From: Rhodobacter flavimaris
GTDB lineage: Bacteria; Pseudomonadota; Alphaproteobacteria; Rhodobacterales; Rhodobacteraceae
Direction of reading: 5' to 3'
NCBI RefSeq assembly: GCF_021378075.1
Contig: NZ_JAJUOS010000002.1
Span: forward strand, 1-64,000
DNA: 64,000 bases
Part shown: positions 1-8,533 of the stretch, piece by piece
How positions within the stretch are numbered: the first letter of the stretch is position 1
Layout of the letters: every line of letters starts with the position of its first letter
Notes under the pieces: generated by a model
Database searches by the model: none
What the model saw: the letters and a program-made list of their open reading frames with translations, nothing else
What the model was told of the DNA's origin: nothing
Translations under genes and position numbers: made by a program

Positions 1-130
1 AACGACAGACCCTCGAATATCGGCGCTTGCAGCACCACAAGCTCGCCGCATAACATCATCCCACAGACGAGGCCCGCTCTCCGCTAATCTACGCCACGAG
101 TTGCGCCAAATGTTCTGACGACGGACACGC

Positions 131-775
131 ATGCGACCGACAGTGGACGACACAATCGACAGGTTGGGTGCTGCCCGTTTCCGGGAAGATCCAATCGCAG
201 GTAGGAAGTACTCGCGAGCGACGTCGATCATCAGCTCGGCCTACAAGCGACATGGCGCGATTCTTCAACGGGCACTACTCGAACGACTGAAAGACTGCGC
301 TCGCCTGCGGGTATGGACAGAGGATGACTTCAAGCTGTCGCATGACTCCCTGCGCCAGGTCCGCATCGCCGAGAGGCTCGACTATTTGTTGCAAACTCAG
401 CTTCCGTACGGAGATCGCGAGCGTTCTGTGCGCGTCGACATCTTGGTCTTCGACGAGGCACGCTGCTCCCTCAACGCGTACAATGTGAAACGCGGCAACG
501 GTTCATACGATGGCGGCAAGCGTCGGATTATCCACGAAGAGCTTGTGCGCACCCAGATGCTGCTTTCCGACTATGGCCGTGGGCTCGGGTTGGTGCCGGA
601 GACCAACCAAACTCACATCATTTTCTATTACGGCCTTCTATCGCTGCCACCACCACTGGCTATCTCGGGTGACGATCTTGATGAGCATTTTCAATTTCCT
701 GTTCGTGAGGCGATTGAGTTCGTGAACGCCTATTTCGTTGCTCGGCTATCAGCACTAATCGAACAGGAAGATTAG
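131..775 (+). CDS. Hypothetical protein with a possible PD-(D/E)XK-like fold
   Basis: A 214-residue protein with no signal peptide or membrane segment. The stretch RVDILVFDEARCSLNAYNVK resembles the core of PD-(D/E)XK nuclease-like proteins: an Asp on one beta strand, then a second strand ending in x-Lys followed by Arg-Gly. The residue that is usually Glu or Gln before x-Lys is Asn here, so catalytic activity is doubtful. It lies to the left of the island's left attachment site (1091-1104), so it belongs to the chromosome flank or to another neighbouring element rather than to the 60-kb island. No operon partner is visible in the window. Function unknown; the fold assignment is an inference from a short motif. 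Confidence 0.55.
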   Translation: MRPTVDDTIDRLGAARFREDPIAGRKYSRATSIISSAYKRHGAILQRALLERLKDCARLRVWTEDDFKLSHDSLRQVRIAERLDYLLQTQLPYGDRERSVRVDILVFDEARCSLNAYNVKRGNGSYDGGKRRIIHEELVRTQMLLSDYGRGLGLVPETNQTHIIFYYGLLSLPPPLAISGDDLDEHFQFPVREAIEFVNAYFVARLSALIEQED

Positions 776-1042
776 TCCTACCAACACCTTAAGAGTCTCA
801 GAGCGCAGCTTTCTTGGAGCCGCCGATGTTGGACCCCGGTTCCATCTCACCGAGCGCTCCTGGCATCGAAGTCAAATTTTTGGCTCTGGAAATTTCCATT
901 ACGCCCCAATGCGTTGCGAGGAACTCACCAAACCGGCGCAGTCATCAGGTCCGGAGAATATCGGCCCTCAGAGACCGCTTCCCGCCCCCTTGGCGCTGGC
1001 CCCGGTGCTCAGCCCCACCCGCATAACCCTCGAAAACAACGA

Positions 1043-1064
1043 GAAAATCCGGCCGCAGCCGGAT
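1043..1064 (-). terminator. Rho-independent terminator, probably the original tRNA-Ser terminator
   Basis: The arms ATCCGGC (1047-1053) and GCCGGAT (1058-1064) pair perfectly around a 4-base loop. On the minus strand the hairpin is followed by a short T run (complement of 1044-1047). It lies just outside the left attachment site and points the same way as the tRNA-Ser gene at 61152-61241. Before the island inserted it would have been some 30 bases downstream of that tRNA. No gene ends just upstream of it now, because the island separates the two. The stretch 776-1042 holds no convincing gene. Confidence 0.6.
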
Positions 1065-1090
1065 CGGGAGAATGCTTTCGCGAGGGCAAG

Positions 1091-1104
1091 TGGCGGACGG
1101 GAAG
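1091..1104. repeat. Left attachment site (copy of the tRNA-Ser 3' end)
   Basis: TGGCGGACGGGAAG is identical to 61152-61165, the 3' end of the tRNA-Ser gene including the encoded CCA. Identity stops at base 15 and at the base before. A direct repeat of a tRNA 3' end, the other copy of which adjoins an integrase gene, is the classic footprint of tyrosine-recombinase integration. It defines the left border of an element of about 60,061 bp. Confidence 0.85.
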
Positions 1105-1156
1105 AGCGCCAAACCAACAACTAATCTATTTATTTTCAATGTGTTAACTAGACGTC

Positions 1157-1190
1157 GTGCAGCAAAATGTGCAGCAAAATGTGCAGCAAA
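1157..1190. repeat. Left copy of a 34-bp block of 12-bp iterons
   Basis: Nearly three tandem copies of the 12-mer GTGCAGCAAAAT. The identical 34-bp block occurs in the same orientation at 61031-61064, just inside the other end of the island and upstream of the integrase gene. The left block begins 52 bases inside its attachment core and the right block ends 87 bases from its core. The best explanation is arm-type binding sites for the integrase or its directionality factor. The alternative is a larger duplicated end segment. Confidence 0.75.
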
Positions 1191-1232
1191 TTATCGAACG
1201 ACTTACTGTACGACGCAGCTGCATCCACGCAC

Positions 1233-1832
1233 TCAATACGACCGGCGCGGGGATCTGTCTTCAGACAACGAGCTCTGCCGACGGGCAACAAGCAACTCGA
1301 TGGCATCTGCCAGATGCTCGCGATCTATATGGTGATCGCCGCGCGCCACGCGGATCTTGTGGGCCTCGATCATCACGTCAGCGTGGCGGCAGCCTTCGGG
1401 TGGCACGAACCTGTAACTTGCAAGCTCAAGCCGCAGCCCCAGAGGATCGCGGAAATAGATTGAATCCATGAAACCGCGGTCGACCGGACCCGAATGCTTT
1501 ACACCGCGTGCATCGAGACGCTCGGCCACCTGCCAGAAAGTGGCCTGACTGACGTTCAGTGCGAGGTGGTGCAACGAGCCGGTTGCCTCTGGCACGGGGG
1601 TATCGTCTGGCTGACGTTCTTCGTTGGTGAAGATCGTGATCAGCCGGCCATCACCAGGATCGAAATACAGATGCCCCTCATTTGGGTTGTCGAGGTTCGG
1701 CTGATCGAAGATCAGCGGCATACCCAGAACACCTTCCCAGAAATCGATAGAGGTCTGGCGATCGGCCCCGATGATCGTGATGTGGTGAACGCCTTGCGTC
1801 TGAATTTTCTTGATTTCATTGGATTTTGACAT
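1233..1832 (-). CDS. VOC (glyoxalase/bleomycin resistance/dioxygenase) family protein
   Basis: A 199-residue protein with two vicinal-oxygen-chelate modules at about residues 13-75 and 85-145. HHITIIGAD near residue 16, LHHLALNV near 88 and LRLELASY near 137 give the His, His and Glu metal ligands. This superfamily includes glyoxalases, ring-cleaving dioxygenases and fosfomycin or bleomycin resistance proteins; the substrate cannot be read from sequence. A conserved tail of about 50 residues follows the VOC core. A GGGGCGG-GGA purine-rich site precedes the ATG. It is the first gene inside the left end of the island and stands alone, reading toward the attachment site. The family is secure, the function is not. 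Confidence 0.8.
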   Translation of the reverse strand: MSKSNEIKKIQTQGVHHITIIGADRQTSIDFWEGVLGMPLIFDQPNLDNPNEGHLYFDPGDGRLITIFTNEERQPDDTPVPEATGSLHHLALNVSQATFWQVAERLDARGVKHSGPVDRGFMDSIYFRDPLGLRLELASYRFVPPEGCRHADVMIEAHKIRVARGDHHIDREHLADAIELLVARRQSSLSEDRSPRRSY

Positions 1833-2354
1833 TCCACCGCCCCCCAGCTCTATGCGCTCAGCAGACTTACAAGCTTCGGCCTGTCGTGCGCCGGGGTCAA
1901 CGCCCCTATCCTACTTGCGACGCGAGAATGGGCCAATTTACATGAAGAGAGGCAGTATCTGCCTGCATCAATATAAAACGACATGCCTATAGAATAATCA
2001 CCTCAAGGACGCGGTTCACTCAGATAAGCCGCTCAGACGCCTACCAGCCCGTGACCATCGCTGTGGATCTTGATGGCAAGCTCTACGGATAGAGCTGACC
2101 CTAAGTAACTTAAGAATCTGCATTCGGTCGGTCCGATCAATCCACATTTTTTGTGGATCATTCTGTGGAGAAATGCGCGATTCACCTGCATGGATTGACC
2201 GCCATGAGGCTGTCACTTTTTTGAGCACAGAGCTCGCACACACCTTTGAATGCCTGGTCCACGCCACATCTGACCCGAGAGGCTAGGGGCTGAATGTCGT
2301 AGACAAGTGCTCAATTGAGGCGGAAGCTTATCCTATCGTTTCAGGGGGGATGTC
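1833..2354. other. Intergenic stretch, no supported gene
   Basis: This 522-base divergent gap separates the VOC gene (minus) and the sulfotransferase gene (plus), so it must hold promoters for both. The short ORFs in it have no family resemblance. A fragment near 2045-2092 can be read as a short peptide ending in DLDGKLYG, possibly a gene remnant, but too short to claim. Confidence 0.4.
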
Positions 2355-2990
2355 ATGGCGCTAGAAGTAATTGGCTCCGGTTTTGGCCGAACCGGAACGA
2401 AATCTCTTAAAGCCGCTTTGGAACGGCTGGGCTACGGCCCTTGCCACCATATGCACGAAATCGTCGAAAATCCTGAACAGGTGACGCATTGGCAGAGGCT
2501 GGCTGCCGGAGAATCTGTCGACTGGGCGGCGGTCTTCGCCGGGTACAAATCCCAAGTTGACTGGCCAGGCGCGCATGTCTGGCGCGAGTTGGCTCACGCG
2601 TTTCCGAACGCAAAGGTCGTCCATACGGTCCGGCCCGACGACAAGTGGTGGGCCAGCTTTGACAAAACGATCGGCAAACTGATGTCCCGATACAGGGACC
2701 TTCCGCTTCCACCTCACATTCACGACATTCTCGCGGCATGGAACGAGCTGGCCGGCAAGAGCACGTTTGGTGGCGTCCTTGGCGACAAGGAGAATGGACT
2801 GGCAGCCTATCGCAGAAGGACCCAAGAGGTACGCGAAGCGTTGCCGGCCGATCGATTGCTTGTCTTCGATGTAGCGGAGGGATGGGGTCCACTTTGCGCG
2901 TTCCTCGGCGTCGATGTGCCTGATGAACCGTTCCCGCACCATAATCTGAGGGCTGATTTTTGGGAGGTGCTCGGTGGTGAACCGACGTAA
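2355..2990 (+). CDS. Sulfotransferase family protein
   Basis: A 211-residue protein beginning MALEVIGSGFGRTGTKSLK, the P-loop-like 5'-phosphosulfate binding segment of the small sulfotransferase family seen in many bacteria (GxGRTGTxSL, then LGYGPCHHM). Later conserved features include KVVHTVRPDDKWWASF near residue 90, which matches the 3'-phosphate-binding region, and a C-terminal FPHHN motif typical of this group. It would transfer sulfate from PAPS to an unknown acceptor in the cytoplasm. The length matches the family. A GGGGGG-rich ribosome binding site lies just upstream of the ATG. It is monocistronic with no obvious metabolic partner, so this looks like cargo. The family is fairly certain, the substrate unknown. 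Confidence 0.82.
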   Translation: MALEVIGSGFGRTGTKSLKAALERLGYGPCHHMHEIVENPEQVTHWQRLAAGESVDWAAVFAGYKSQVDWPGAHVWRELAHAFPNAKVVHTVRPDDKWWASFDKTIGKLMSRYRDLPLPPHIHDILAAWNELAGKSTFGGVLGDKENGLAAYRRRTQEVREALPADRLLVFDVAEGWGPLCAFLGVDVPDEPFPHHNLRADFWEVLGGEPT

Positions 2991-3368
2991 TCGGCAACTA
3001 GTAAAGGGGCTGAAAACCAACGCCGCGCATGCATTGGAAATGAACGAGTGTCATCACTCCTAGCCGGACCCGAAGCCTTACCAAGTAGTTCTCAGCGTTC
3101 CGGCTTACCCATGCACACCGATGATCGGGCTGTGAGGAACACCCGAGACAAGCATTTGCTGAGAGCCGATGGACAATCGCAGCCGACATGAGCTTAGCGG
3201 GAATACTGGTGTTTCCGTCGTTCGAGCGCCCATAGCTCCAGCTGCGGAAACTTTGTTTAAGTGTCCAACGAAGCGCTACTGGCTGCTCTCTGGACAGCAC
3301 TCGACATCTTCCATCTGCAATCTGTCGCACAGAAACGCAGCCCACCATTCGCATTTGAAAAGGCGCCA
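2991..3368. other. Intergenic stretch, no supported gene
   Basis: This 378-base stretch lies between the sulfotransferase and ClpP-like genes. An open frame runs from 3261 into the ClpP-like gene, but its first 36 codons lack protein-like character and precede a clear signal peptide start, so it is treated as leader. It presumably contains the promoter of the three-gene unit that follows. Confidence 0.4.
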
Positions 3369-4268
3369 ATGAGACTCCTGCTTTTCATGGCCGCATTAGT
3401 GTTGTTCCCCGCTTGGCAGGCGGAGGGCCCGGCAGGGACGAACAGCCCAACGCTCGAAATCAGCTCCGCGGCAATCCATTGCTCTCAAGAGCGTTCATCG
3501 CGCGACTGGGACAGCTTCACGCCCGACAGCTCAGCAGCTTTAGCTCTTAAAGGGACGCCCTATACAGCACTCCTGACTGCCAACATCCCCAGTGATAAAC
3601 GTCACCGCGCGCAACAGCCTACCCAGTTACAACTTCGGCCCGCCCCAAACCTGCAAAGCCGACTACTAGAGTCCAAATGGGAGATACGGTGGGAAGGACC
3701 AGAAGGCATTCCAGATCCAGTGCAGACGGAAATTTGGGGGTTAGATGCGAGATTCTTGGTTCGTGACCAAGTTTTGTTTGTTTCAGGAAGTATCGGTTCA
3801 GATTTCGACAAACGCCTAATCGAGGCACTAAATTCTGCGCCTCAGGTAACTACGGTTTCATTGGGAAGTGATGGAGGCAGCGTGATTGCCGCCATTCTTG
3901 CAGGAAGTGAAATAAGGTTGAGACGTCTGAATACAGAACTTCATGGACCATGTATATCCGGATGCCCGATCGTGTTTGCTGGCGGCGTCGAACGAAAAAT
4001 AATTGATCCACAACGGACTCGCCTTGGTTTTCATGTAATCTATGATGACACCGGCCCCATTCCGCTCAGCAGCACGACGTACGGCCATCTAGCATATTAC
4101 TTTACTGCAATCGGAATTGACCCAAACATCGTTTTTTCTTGGATGCGCGAAGCGGACCCAAAAGCTATTTATGAGCCTGACGATAAAGAGCTATGCGCTT
4201 CAGCATTCGCGACTTACATAAAGCAAGTCTGTGGCAGCGAGCTGCCCGAGAACCGGGAACTAAGATGA
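3369..4268 (+). CDS. Exported ClpP-like (COG3904-type) serine protease-fold protein
   Basis: About 299 residues from the ATG at 3369. This start is chosen because MRLLLFMAALVLFPAWQA is a good signal peptide, whereas the longer frame from 3261 would bury it. The C-terminal half carries a ClpP/crotonase-type core: a SLGSDGGSV loop (oxyanion region), then GPCISGC with a candidate nucleophile Ser, then LGFHV with a candidate catalytic His. Exported proteins of this group are predicted periplasmic proteases or protease-like scaffolds, mostly unstudied. Its stop overlaps the next start as ATGA at 4265-4268, so translation is coupled to the gene that follows. The GC content is lower than that of the BREX genes, in line with horizontal gain. 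Confidence 0.72.
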   Translation: MRLLLFMAALVLFPAWQAEGPAGTNSPTLEISSAAIHCSQERSSRDWDSFTPDSSAALALKGTPYTALLTANIPSDKRHRAQQPTQLQLRPAPNLQSRLLESKWEIRWEGPEGIPDPVQTEIWGLDARFLVRDQVLFVSGSIGSDFDKRLIEALNSAPQVTTVSLGSDGGSVIAAILAGSEIRLRRLNTELHGPCISGCPIVFAGGVERKIIDPQRTRLGFHVIYDDTGPIPLSSTTYGHLAYYFTAIGIDPNIVFSWMREADPKAIYEPDDKELCASAFATYIKQVCGSELPENRELR

Positions 4269-5083
4269 TCAACAGGGACCGATTCATAAGTGTTTTTAAG
4301 AAGTTCAACGACGACCTGCGCACGTTCAATGGTAGCCAGTTCGAGTCGTTTGCGACGGGTGTTCCCGCGAAGTAGGAAGGTTACAAACCGATCATCAGAC
4401 AGATCGCGCTTGAACGCCTTCAAGCAGAGTCTTGGAGCCCCAACGATATCGGCAGCGGGTTGATCCTTACCGCTGTAATTAATGCGATCGAGATCAAGGA
4501 AAATCAGCATCTGAGGAACAATCTCGTTCCTTGGGAGCCTCGACACAATCAGCCCAGCGAAACCAGGCAGCTTCGTAGTGATCTTGGAATCGGTCCCGCG
4601 CGGCTGCGGTTCGAGAGTGATCTCTTCGACCTATTTCATGAGCGCCGAGAGCCCGCCGAAATCCTCGAAGACCTCGTCGATCTCATTGGCCGTCGGTACA
4701 GCCTGATCGCTTACATTTTCTACCTTTTCGATGACAACCGATTCTTGCCGATTGGCACCACCACCTTCGACAGAGCGTTCGATGAGCTTGGGATTGAACT
4801 GCGCACTGCTGGGCGCTGCTCGTGGGAAAACTATCAGAAATTCGTCGAATCTGTGCAACTTGTCCGAGCGGGGCTAAAGGACTGGATCGGTATAAAGAAT
4901 GTCCACCTGATCGACGCACACTCATATCTCTGGCTGCTGGTGCGCTTGCCGCAGAAGGTTGAACAGATGCAGCAGCAGGGCTTACAGCGACCAGGTGATC
5001 TCAAGGCGGCCATGATCACCCTAGCCCAGGGTGTGATAAATCGCGTCGATAACGCAACGGGCAGTCAGTCGAGCGGATTGTGA
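4265..5083 (+). pseudogene. Unknown helical protein interrupted by an in-frame TAG
   Basis: The frame opens at the ATG at 4265 (ATGA overlap with the upstream gene), reads 36 codons, hits TAG at 4373-4375, then stays open in the same frame to TGA at 5081-5083. The codons right after the TAG (EGYKPIIRQIAL...) read like normal protein, and 4376-4459 lacks a good restart. This looks like a single nonsense mutation, perhaps from TGG or AAG, in a gene of about 272 codons. A restart at 4460 would give a 207-residue fragment. No recognised domain. The downstream gene starts with GTGA overlap, so the three genes were once a tightly coupled operon. Stop-codon readthrough cannot be ruled out, but nothing supports it. 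Confidence 0.7.
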
Positions 5084-5412
5084 AGAACAAGAAGCTCATG
5101 GGCTTCTCATCGAACGAAGCCTTTTACAACTTTCTTTGCAAGATTTGGGAAGAGCAGGACGGGCTTTGCCAGTTGACGGGGCTGCCAATGTTGTTGCCAC
5201 AAAAAGGTCGACGCATCACGGAGCTTGTGGCCTCGATTGACAGGAAACACAGTGCGGGACACTACTCACCAGACAACATCCAACTAACTTGCTGGTTCGC
5301 CAATCGCTGGAAAGGTACCCAAGCCGACAACGAATTTAGCGCGCTGATCAATATTTTGCGAAGAGGCAAGGAAGCTCAGGAAGACTATCCGGAGCACTTC
5401 GGGAGTTGTTGA
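5080..5412 (+). CDS. Small HNH-endonuclease-like protein
   Basis: A 110-residue protein starting at GTG, overlapping the previous stop (GTGA, 5080-5083). The pattern CQLTGLPM near residue 31, then ASIDRKHSAGHYSPDNIQL near 55, then NRWKG, matches the compact HNH-like nuclease layout in which an Asp-Arg replaces the first His pair and Asn-Ile follows the turn. The full zinc-binding Cys set of larger HNH proteins is not present. As the last gene of the ClpP-like operon it may be the effector of that unit. Activity is inferred from motif only. Confidence 0.6.
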   Translation: MKNKKLMGFSSNEAFYNFLCKIWEEQDGLCQLTGLPMLLPQKGRRITELVASIDRKHSAGHYSPDNIQLTCWFANRWKGTQADNEFSALINILRRGKEAQEDYPEHFGSC

Positions 5413-5581
5413 TGTAGCCTTGCATCAACCCAGACGAATCCGTCGATGTTAAGCTACAAACCTGAACAGATTCCGCTGCGTCGATACGGTCTTCGCTTTA
5501 CCTTCATGTTTACTTCTTGCAATAATTTTGAACATCGCGTTCCATTTGAAATCGGATATTTAAAGCCATGGAGGCCAAACC

Positions 5582-6094
5582 GTGGATATCTTGGTCGATC
5601 TCACAGAACAGGTCTTGTCTAATGACGGGGAGAAGATACTGAAGCTTCGGACATTCCGTTTTTGCGACGGACCCAACTTTCTACATGCTGATGTTGAGTG
5701 CGTAGCCGTTCATTGCTACCAAAACGAAAAAGATCTGGATGGTTACGTTTCTTTTCGTTGCAAATCCAAGGGATACCATCACAACTCCGGATCATCAGGC
5801 AGTCAAAGCTTCTATATAAACATCAAAAGTTTCTTTGAAATTCACCGTCATTTACTCCAACAATCTGAAATGCCATCCTATCGCAATATAAACAGCGAGC
5901 ACAATCACCTTGGAAAAGCTGATTTACTATTTGAAGAGGCCACAATTGATCAAGAACCACCAGCCCCACCCATCATTCATCTGCGGTTCAAAGAGCGGGA
6001 GAACAAAACCTGCGTGACAAATATTGCTATAACAAAGAGTAAATGGGTGGCTATGATGGACGAAATGATCAATGCGGGATGCTCTGAGCCCTAG
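5582..6094 (+). CDS. Hypothetical protein, unknown family
   Basis: A 170-residue protein from a GTG start, without signal peptide or membrane segment. It is AT-richer than its surroundings. The middle part is rich in His, Tyr and Asn (SKGYHHNSGSSGSQSFYINI). I recognise no family. Its stop codon TAG (6092-6094) is formed by the CTAG that was duplicated when the neighbouring insertion sequence entered, so the IS sits exactly at the end of the gene without altering the protein. It is monocistronic, 169 bases after the HNH-like gene. Confidence 0.6.
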   Translation: MDILVDLTEQVLSNDGEKILKLRTFRFCDGPNFLHADVECVAVHCYQNEKDLDGYVSFRCKSKGYHHNSGSSGSQSFYINIKSFFEIHRHLLQQSEMPSYRNINSEHNHLGKADLLFEEATIDQEPPAPPIIHLRFKERENKTCVTNIAITKSKWVAMMDEMINAGCSEP

Positions 6095-6920
6095 GGTCAG
6101 GATTCATAACCAGTAGATGACGATTGCGGCGAGGGCGATGGCCGAGAGGAACACCTTGGGGCAGCGGTCGTATCGGGTCGCGACGCGTCTCCAATCCTTG
6201 AGCCTGCCGAACATGATCTCGATCCGGTTGCGCCGCTTATAGCGGCGCTTGTCGTACTTGACGGCCTTCTTGCGGGACTTCCGGCCGGGAATGCAGACCT
6301 TTGTTCCTTGTCTTTCAACTCTTCTCTAAACCAATCGGCGTCAAAGCCCCTATCGGACAGCAATCACCCCGCCTTCGGCAAGCTGCACATCAGAGCTTCT
6401 GCGCCGGTGTAGTCGCTGATCTGCCAGGCGGACATGAAGACCCCGATCGGTCGCCCCTTCGCACGCTGACGGCATGCAGCTTGGTGTTCATTCCGTCCTT
6501 CGTTCGGCCTATCTGGCGCTCGCGCCCCCCTTTTTCACTCACAGGCTTGAGGCAGTGCGGTGCGCTGTCAAATAGGTTGCATCGATCATGATCGTCTTGT
6601 GTTCGACGCTTTCTGCGGTCAGGCCCATCATGATCCGGGCGAAGACCCCGTTGTCGCTCCAGCGCTTCCACCGATTGTAGAGCGTCTTTGCCGGGCCGCA
6701 CTCCCTGGGGGCATCGCACCACCGCAAGCCGTGCGATTGATAAAGATTATGCGGCCCAACACACGCCGATCATCGACGCGGGGCTTGCCATGGCTCTTGG
6801 GCAGGAACGGCTTCAGACGCTCCATCTGCGGCTCCGACAGCCAGTATAGGTTGCTCAATGAACAGGTCTCCTTGCGGAGCCTGAATCATGCCAGGAGCCT
6901 GATATCAATGGGTCTGGAGC
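6095..6920 (-). mobile_element. Degenerate IS5-family (IS427-group-like) insertion sequence
   Basis: The 826-bp element is flanked by CTAG at 6091-6094 and 6921-6924, a likely target duplication. The transposase reads on the minus strand from about 6858 to 6104 in pieces. It begins MSNLYWLSEPQMERLKPF, continues in another frame as WCDAPRECGPAKTLYNRW and MIDATYLTAHRTASSL, shifts again to GRTKDGMNTKLHAV, and ends from LSDRGFDADWFREELKDK. These are hallmark IS5-family transposase segments with DDE-type catalytic regions. At least three frameshifts make it inactive. The terminal inverted repeats are imperfect. The element is older than a recent insertion would be. Confidence 0.85.
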
Positions 6921-6955
6921 CTAGACCGCAATTCCCACACAAAGTGATTATTCCT

Positions 6956-7867
6956 TCACTTTTTAACCAAACCACCAAAGAAGCCCTTAGCCTTCTCAAG
7001 AGTTGCGTGCGCCGTTTTCACTGCCGCGGCGCCAGAGTCCTGAATTAAGTCCCCGACAGCTTTCGAGTAGTGGGTTGCTGATTTCGCGAGCTGGCTTTGC
7101 ATAGAGAGGTGGTCATCGAGTTCCCGGACAATGCTCTCGATCGCGAGCTCCTCGCGTTCATCACATTCGCCATCCGCGTATGCGATCTCCTCAAGGAATT
7201 TGCGAATGTCCTTTTTCATCGCGGTCGGGTTACAGTCATCATTGTCGATCTGGTAGTCGGCGAGAGCCTTTGCCATCTCTTTCAACGTCCGGCCTTTGAT
7301 TTGCATCTCGAGGAGCGGAAGCGCTCGTCTGGCGTAGTCCTCGGAGACTCCCCACTCCTCAGCGAAGTAGGCGACAATTGCCTCGCGTTCGACGTCCTCA
7401 GTTTCCCCTGAGAAATCCGCGACTTTCAGGGCGAGCCCGGCCATCATATCGAAGAGAGTAGCTCCGAGGAGGTCTATGGGCGTGTTAATGAACTTGGGAA
7501 TGGTTTCCACGCGTGAAGACGTGTAGCCAGACATGACCTTCATGACACCATAGTAGGCGCCACCTGACGCAACAGCTGCAGCCACCACCCAACCAACTGG
7601 GGTCGCGGCAGCGGCGCCGAGCCCAAGAGCCGATAGAAATCCTCCCCCACCAAAAAACGTGGTAGCCACGGCAGGGGATGCGGCTGCAGCGGCACCAACC
7701 GCTCCAGCACCTTTCACGTCCCAGAGTGTCTGAAGCGTATTCTTCAACTTCAGGGAGCCGTAGGCGTCTTCACCAATTCCCAGCTTGATCTTGAACTTGT
7801 TGGTGTCCGCGACGACGAGGTCAGTTTCGCTGAGCTCTTGCACCAGTTCCGCTTCGGTCGCGCTCAT
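6956..7867 (-). CDS. TerB-like domain protein with glycine/alanine-rich membrane segment
   Basis: A 303-residue protein. Residues about 54-110 are a Gly/Ala-rich hydrophobic stretch (VGAAAAASPAVATTFFGGGG and onward) that could insert in a membrane or form a glycine-zipper. Residues about 140-260 are helical and acidic, with FLEEIAYADGECDEREELAI resembling the metal-binding helix pair of TerB/TerB-like proteins. A Lys/Ala-rich helix and GGLVKK end the chain. The start codon ATG (7865-7867) immediately follows the stop of the upstream gene (7868-7870) with no gap, so the two proteins are probably made together. TerB-like domains occur in stress and phage-defence loci; the role here is unknown. 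Confidence 0.6.
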   Translation of the reverse strand: MSATEAELVQELSETDLVVADTNKFKIKLGIGEDAYGSLKLKNTLQTLWDVKGAGAVGAAAAASPAVATTFFGGGGFLSALGLGAAAATPVGWVVAAAVASGGAYYGVMKVMSGYTSSRVETIPKFINTPIDLLGATLFDMMAGLALKVADFSGETEDVEREAIVAYFAEEWGVSEDYARRALPLLEMQIKGRTLKEMAKALADYQIDNDDCNPTAMKKDIRKFLEEIAYADGECDEREELAIESIVRELDDHLSMQSQLAKSATHYSKAVGDLIQDSGAAAVKTAHATLEKAKGFFGGLVKK

Positions 7868-8290
7868 TTAGGCACCCACAAGAGCAATGAAGGAATTAAC
7901 CAGCCCATCAATACGCTCTTTGAGCTTGTCGCTCAGGAGATCATTGAGTGCGCCAGCGGCAACTCCAAGGGCGAGTATAAGGGAGCTGAGCAATCCAGCG
8001 AGTATCCCACCCAAGAGAGGGATCGACGCAATCAAGCTTGTCAAAACGAGCGCAGCGATGACCCCAAGCGTTACCGTTGGGAATGCTTCTATCAGGTCAA
8101 AAACGAACGCCAGGATCTTGCGGCCGACCGCAACAACCTTCGATCCAACGCGTACCGTGATGCGCGCCAAATCGCGCAAAATGGCTTTGAGATCCGCCGA
8201 CAAACTCGTTCTTTCAATGAGCTCTACAAGCTTACGTTCAGGCAAAGACGTATTCACGTCGCGTATCAGTGCCTCTAGCGCTGCCGACAT
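7868..8290 (-). CDS. Small membrane protein, partner of the TerB-like protein
   Basis: A 140-residue protein. Residues about 1-60 are helical and charged. Residues about 62-120 hold two hydrophobic segments (FPTVTLGVIAALVLTSLIA and a longer Gly/Leu-rich one), and the C-terminal helix ends in LVGA. No recognised family. It is the first gene of a two-gene unit, directly abutting the TerB-like gene (TAA then ATG, zero gap). The upstream 8291-8533 region is AT-rich and should contain the promoter. A membrane effector or pore with a regulatory TerB-like partner is one reading; this is speculation from architecture. Confidence 0.55.
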   Translation of the reverse strand: MSAALEALIRDVNTSLPERKLVELIERTSLSADLKAILRDLARITVRVGSKVVAVGRKILAFVFDLIEAFPTVTLGVIAALVLTSLIASIPLLGGILAGLLSSLILALGVAAGALNDLLSDKLKERIDGLVNSFIALVGA

Positions 8291-8533
8291 TCAAATTCCC
8301 CGCAAACAAGAAAGTGGACATTGTATTTGCTCAGAATGCGTCTGCGGCATTCGTTGCGCAAGTCTTTCGATGAAACCCTCCAGAATGTTGATAAATGTTA
8401 ACATCATTCGAAAAACATTTCCGGCACCCCCACCAACCCAGGAGCGCCGCTAACGGCATTAAATCATTCTTAATCAATGCATTAAAAGAACCAACGCATA
8501 GTGCCGCACCACATCAAGCAAGCCAACGGCATG

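Noticed and set aside
945..1139. Minus-strand frame of 64 codons spanning the left attachment site
   Set aside because: It would cross the terminator hairpin and the integration core, and reads as random sequence.
1157..1190. Short tandem repeats that could suggest a CRISPR array
   Set aside because: The 12-bp units are directly adjacent with no unique spacers, and the same block occurs at the other island end. No cas genes are present.
1233..1832. Fosfomycin resistance gene
   Set aside because: It is only a member of the broad VOC superfamily; nothing specific to FosA or FosB is visible.
2361..3020. Minus-strand frame of 219 codons
   Set aside because: Antisense to the sulfotransferase gene, which has clear motifs.
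2998..3369. Minus-strand frame of 123 codons
   Set aside because: No family resemblance, overlaps the promoter region of the ClpP-like gene, and lacks a convincing ribosome binding site.
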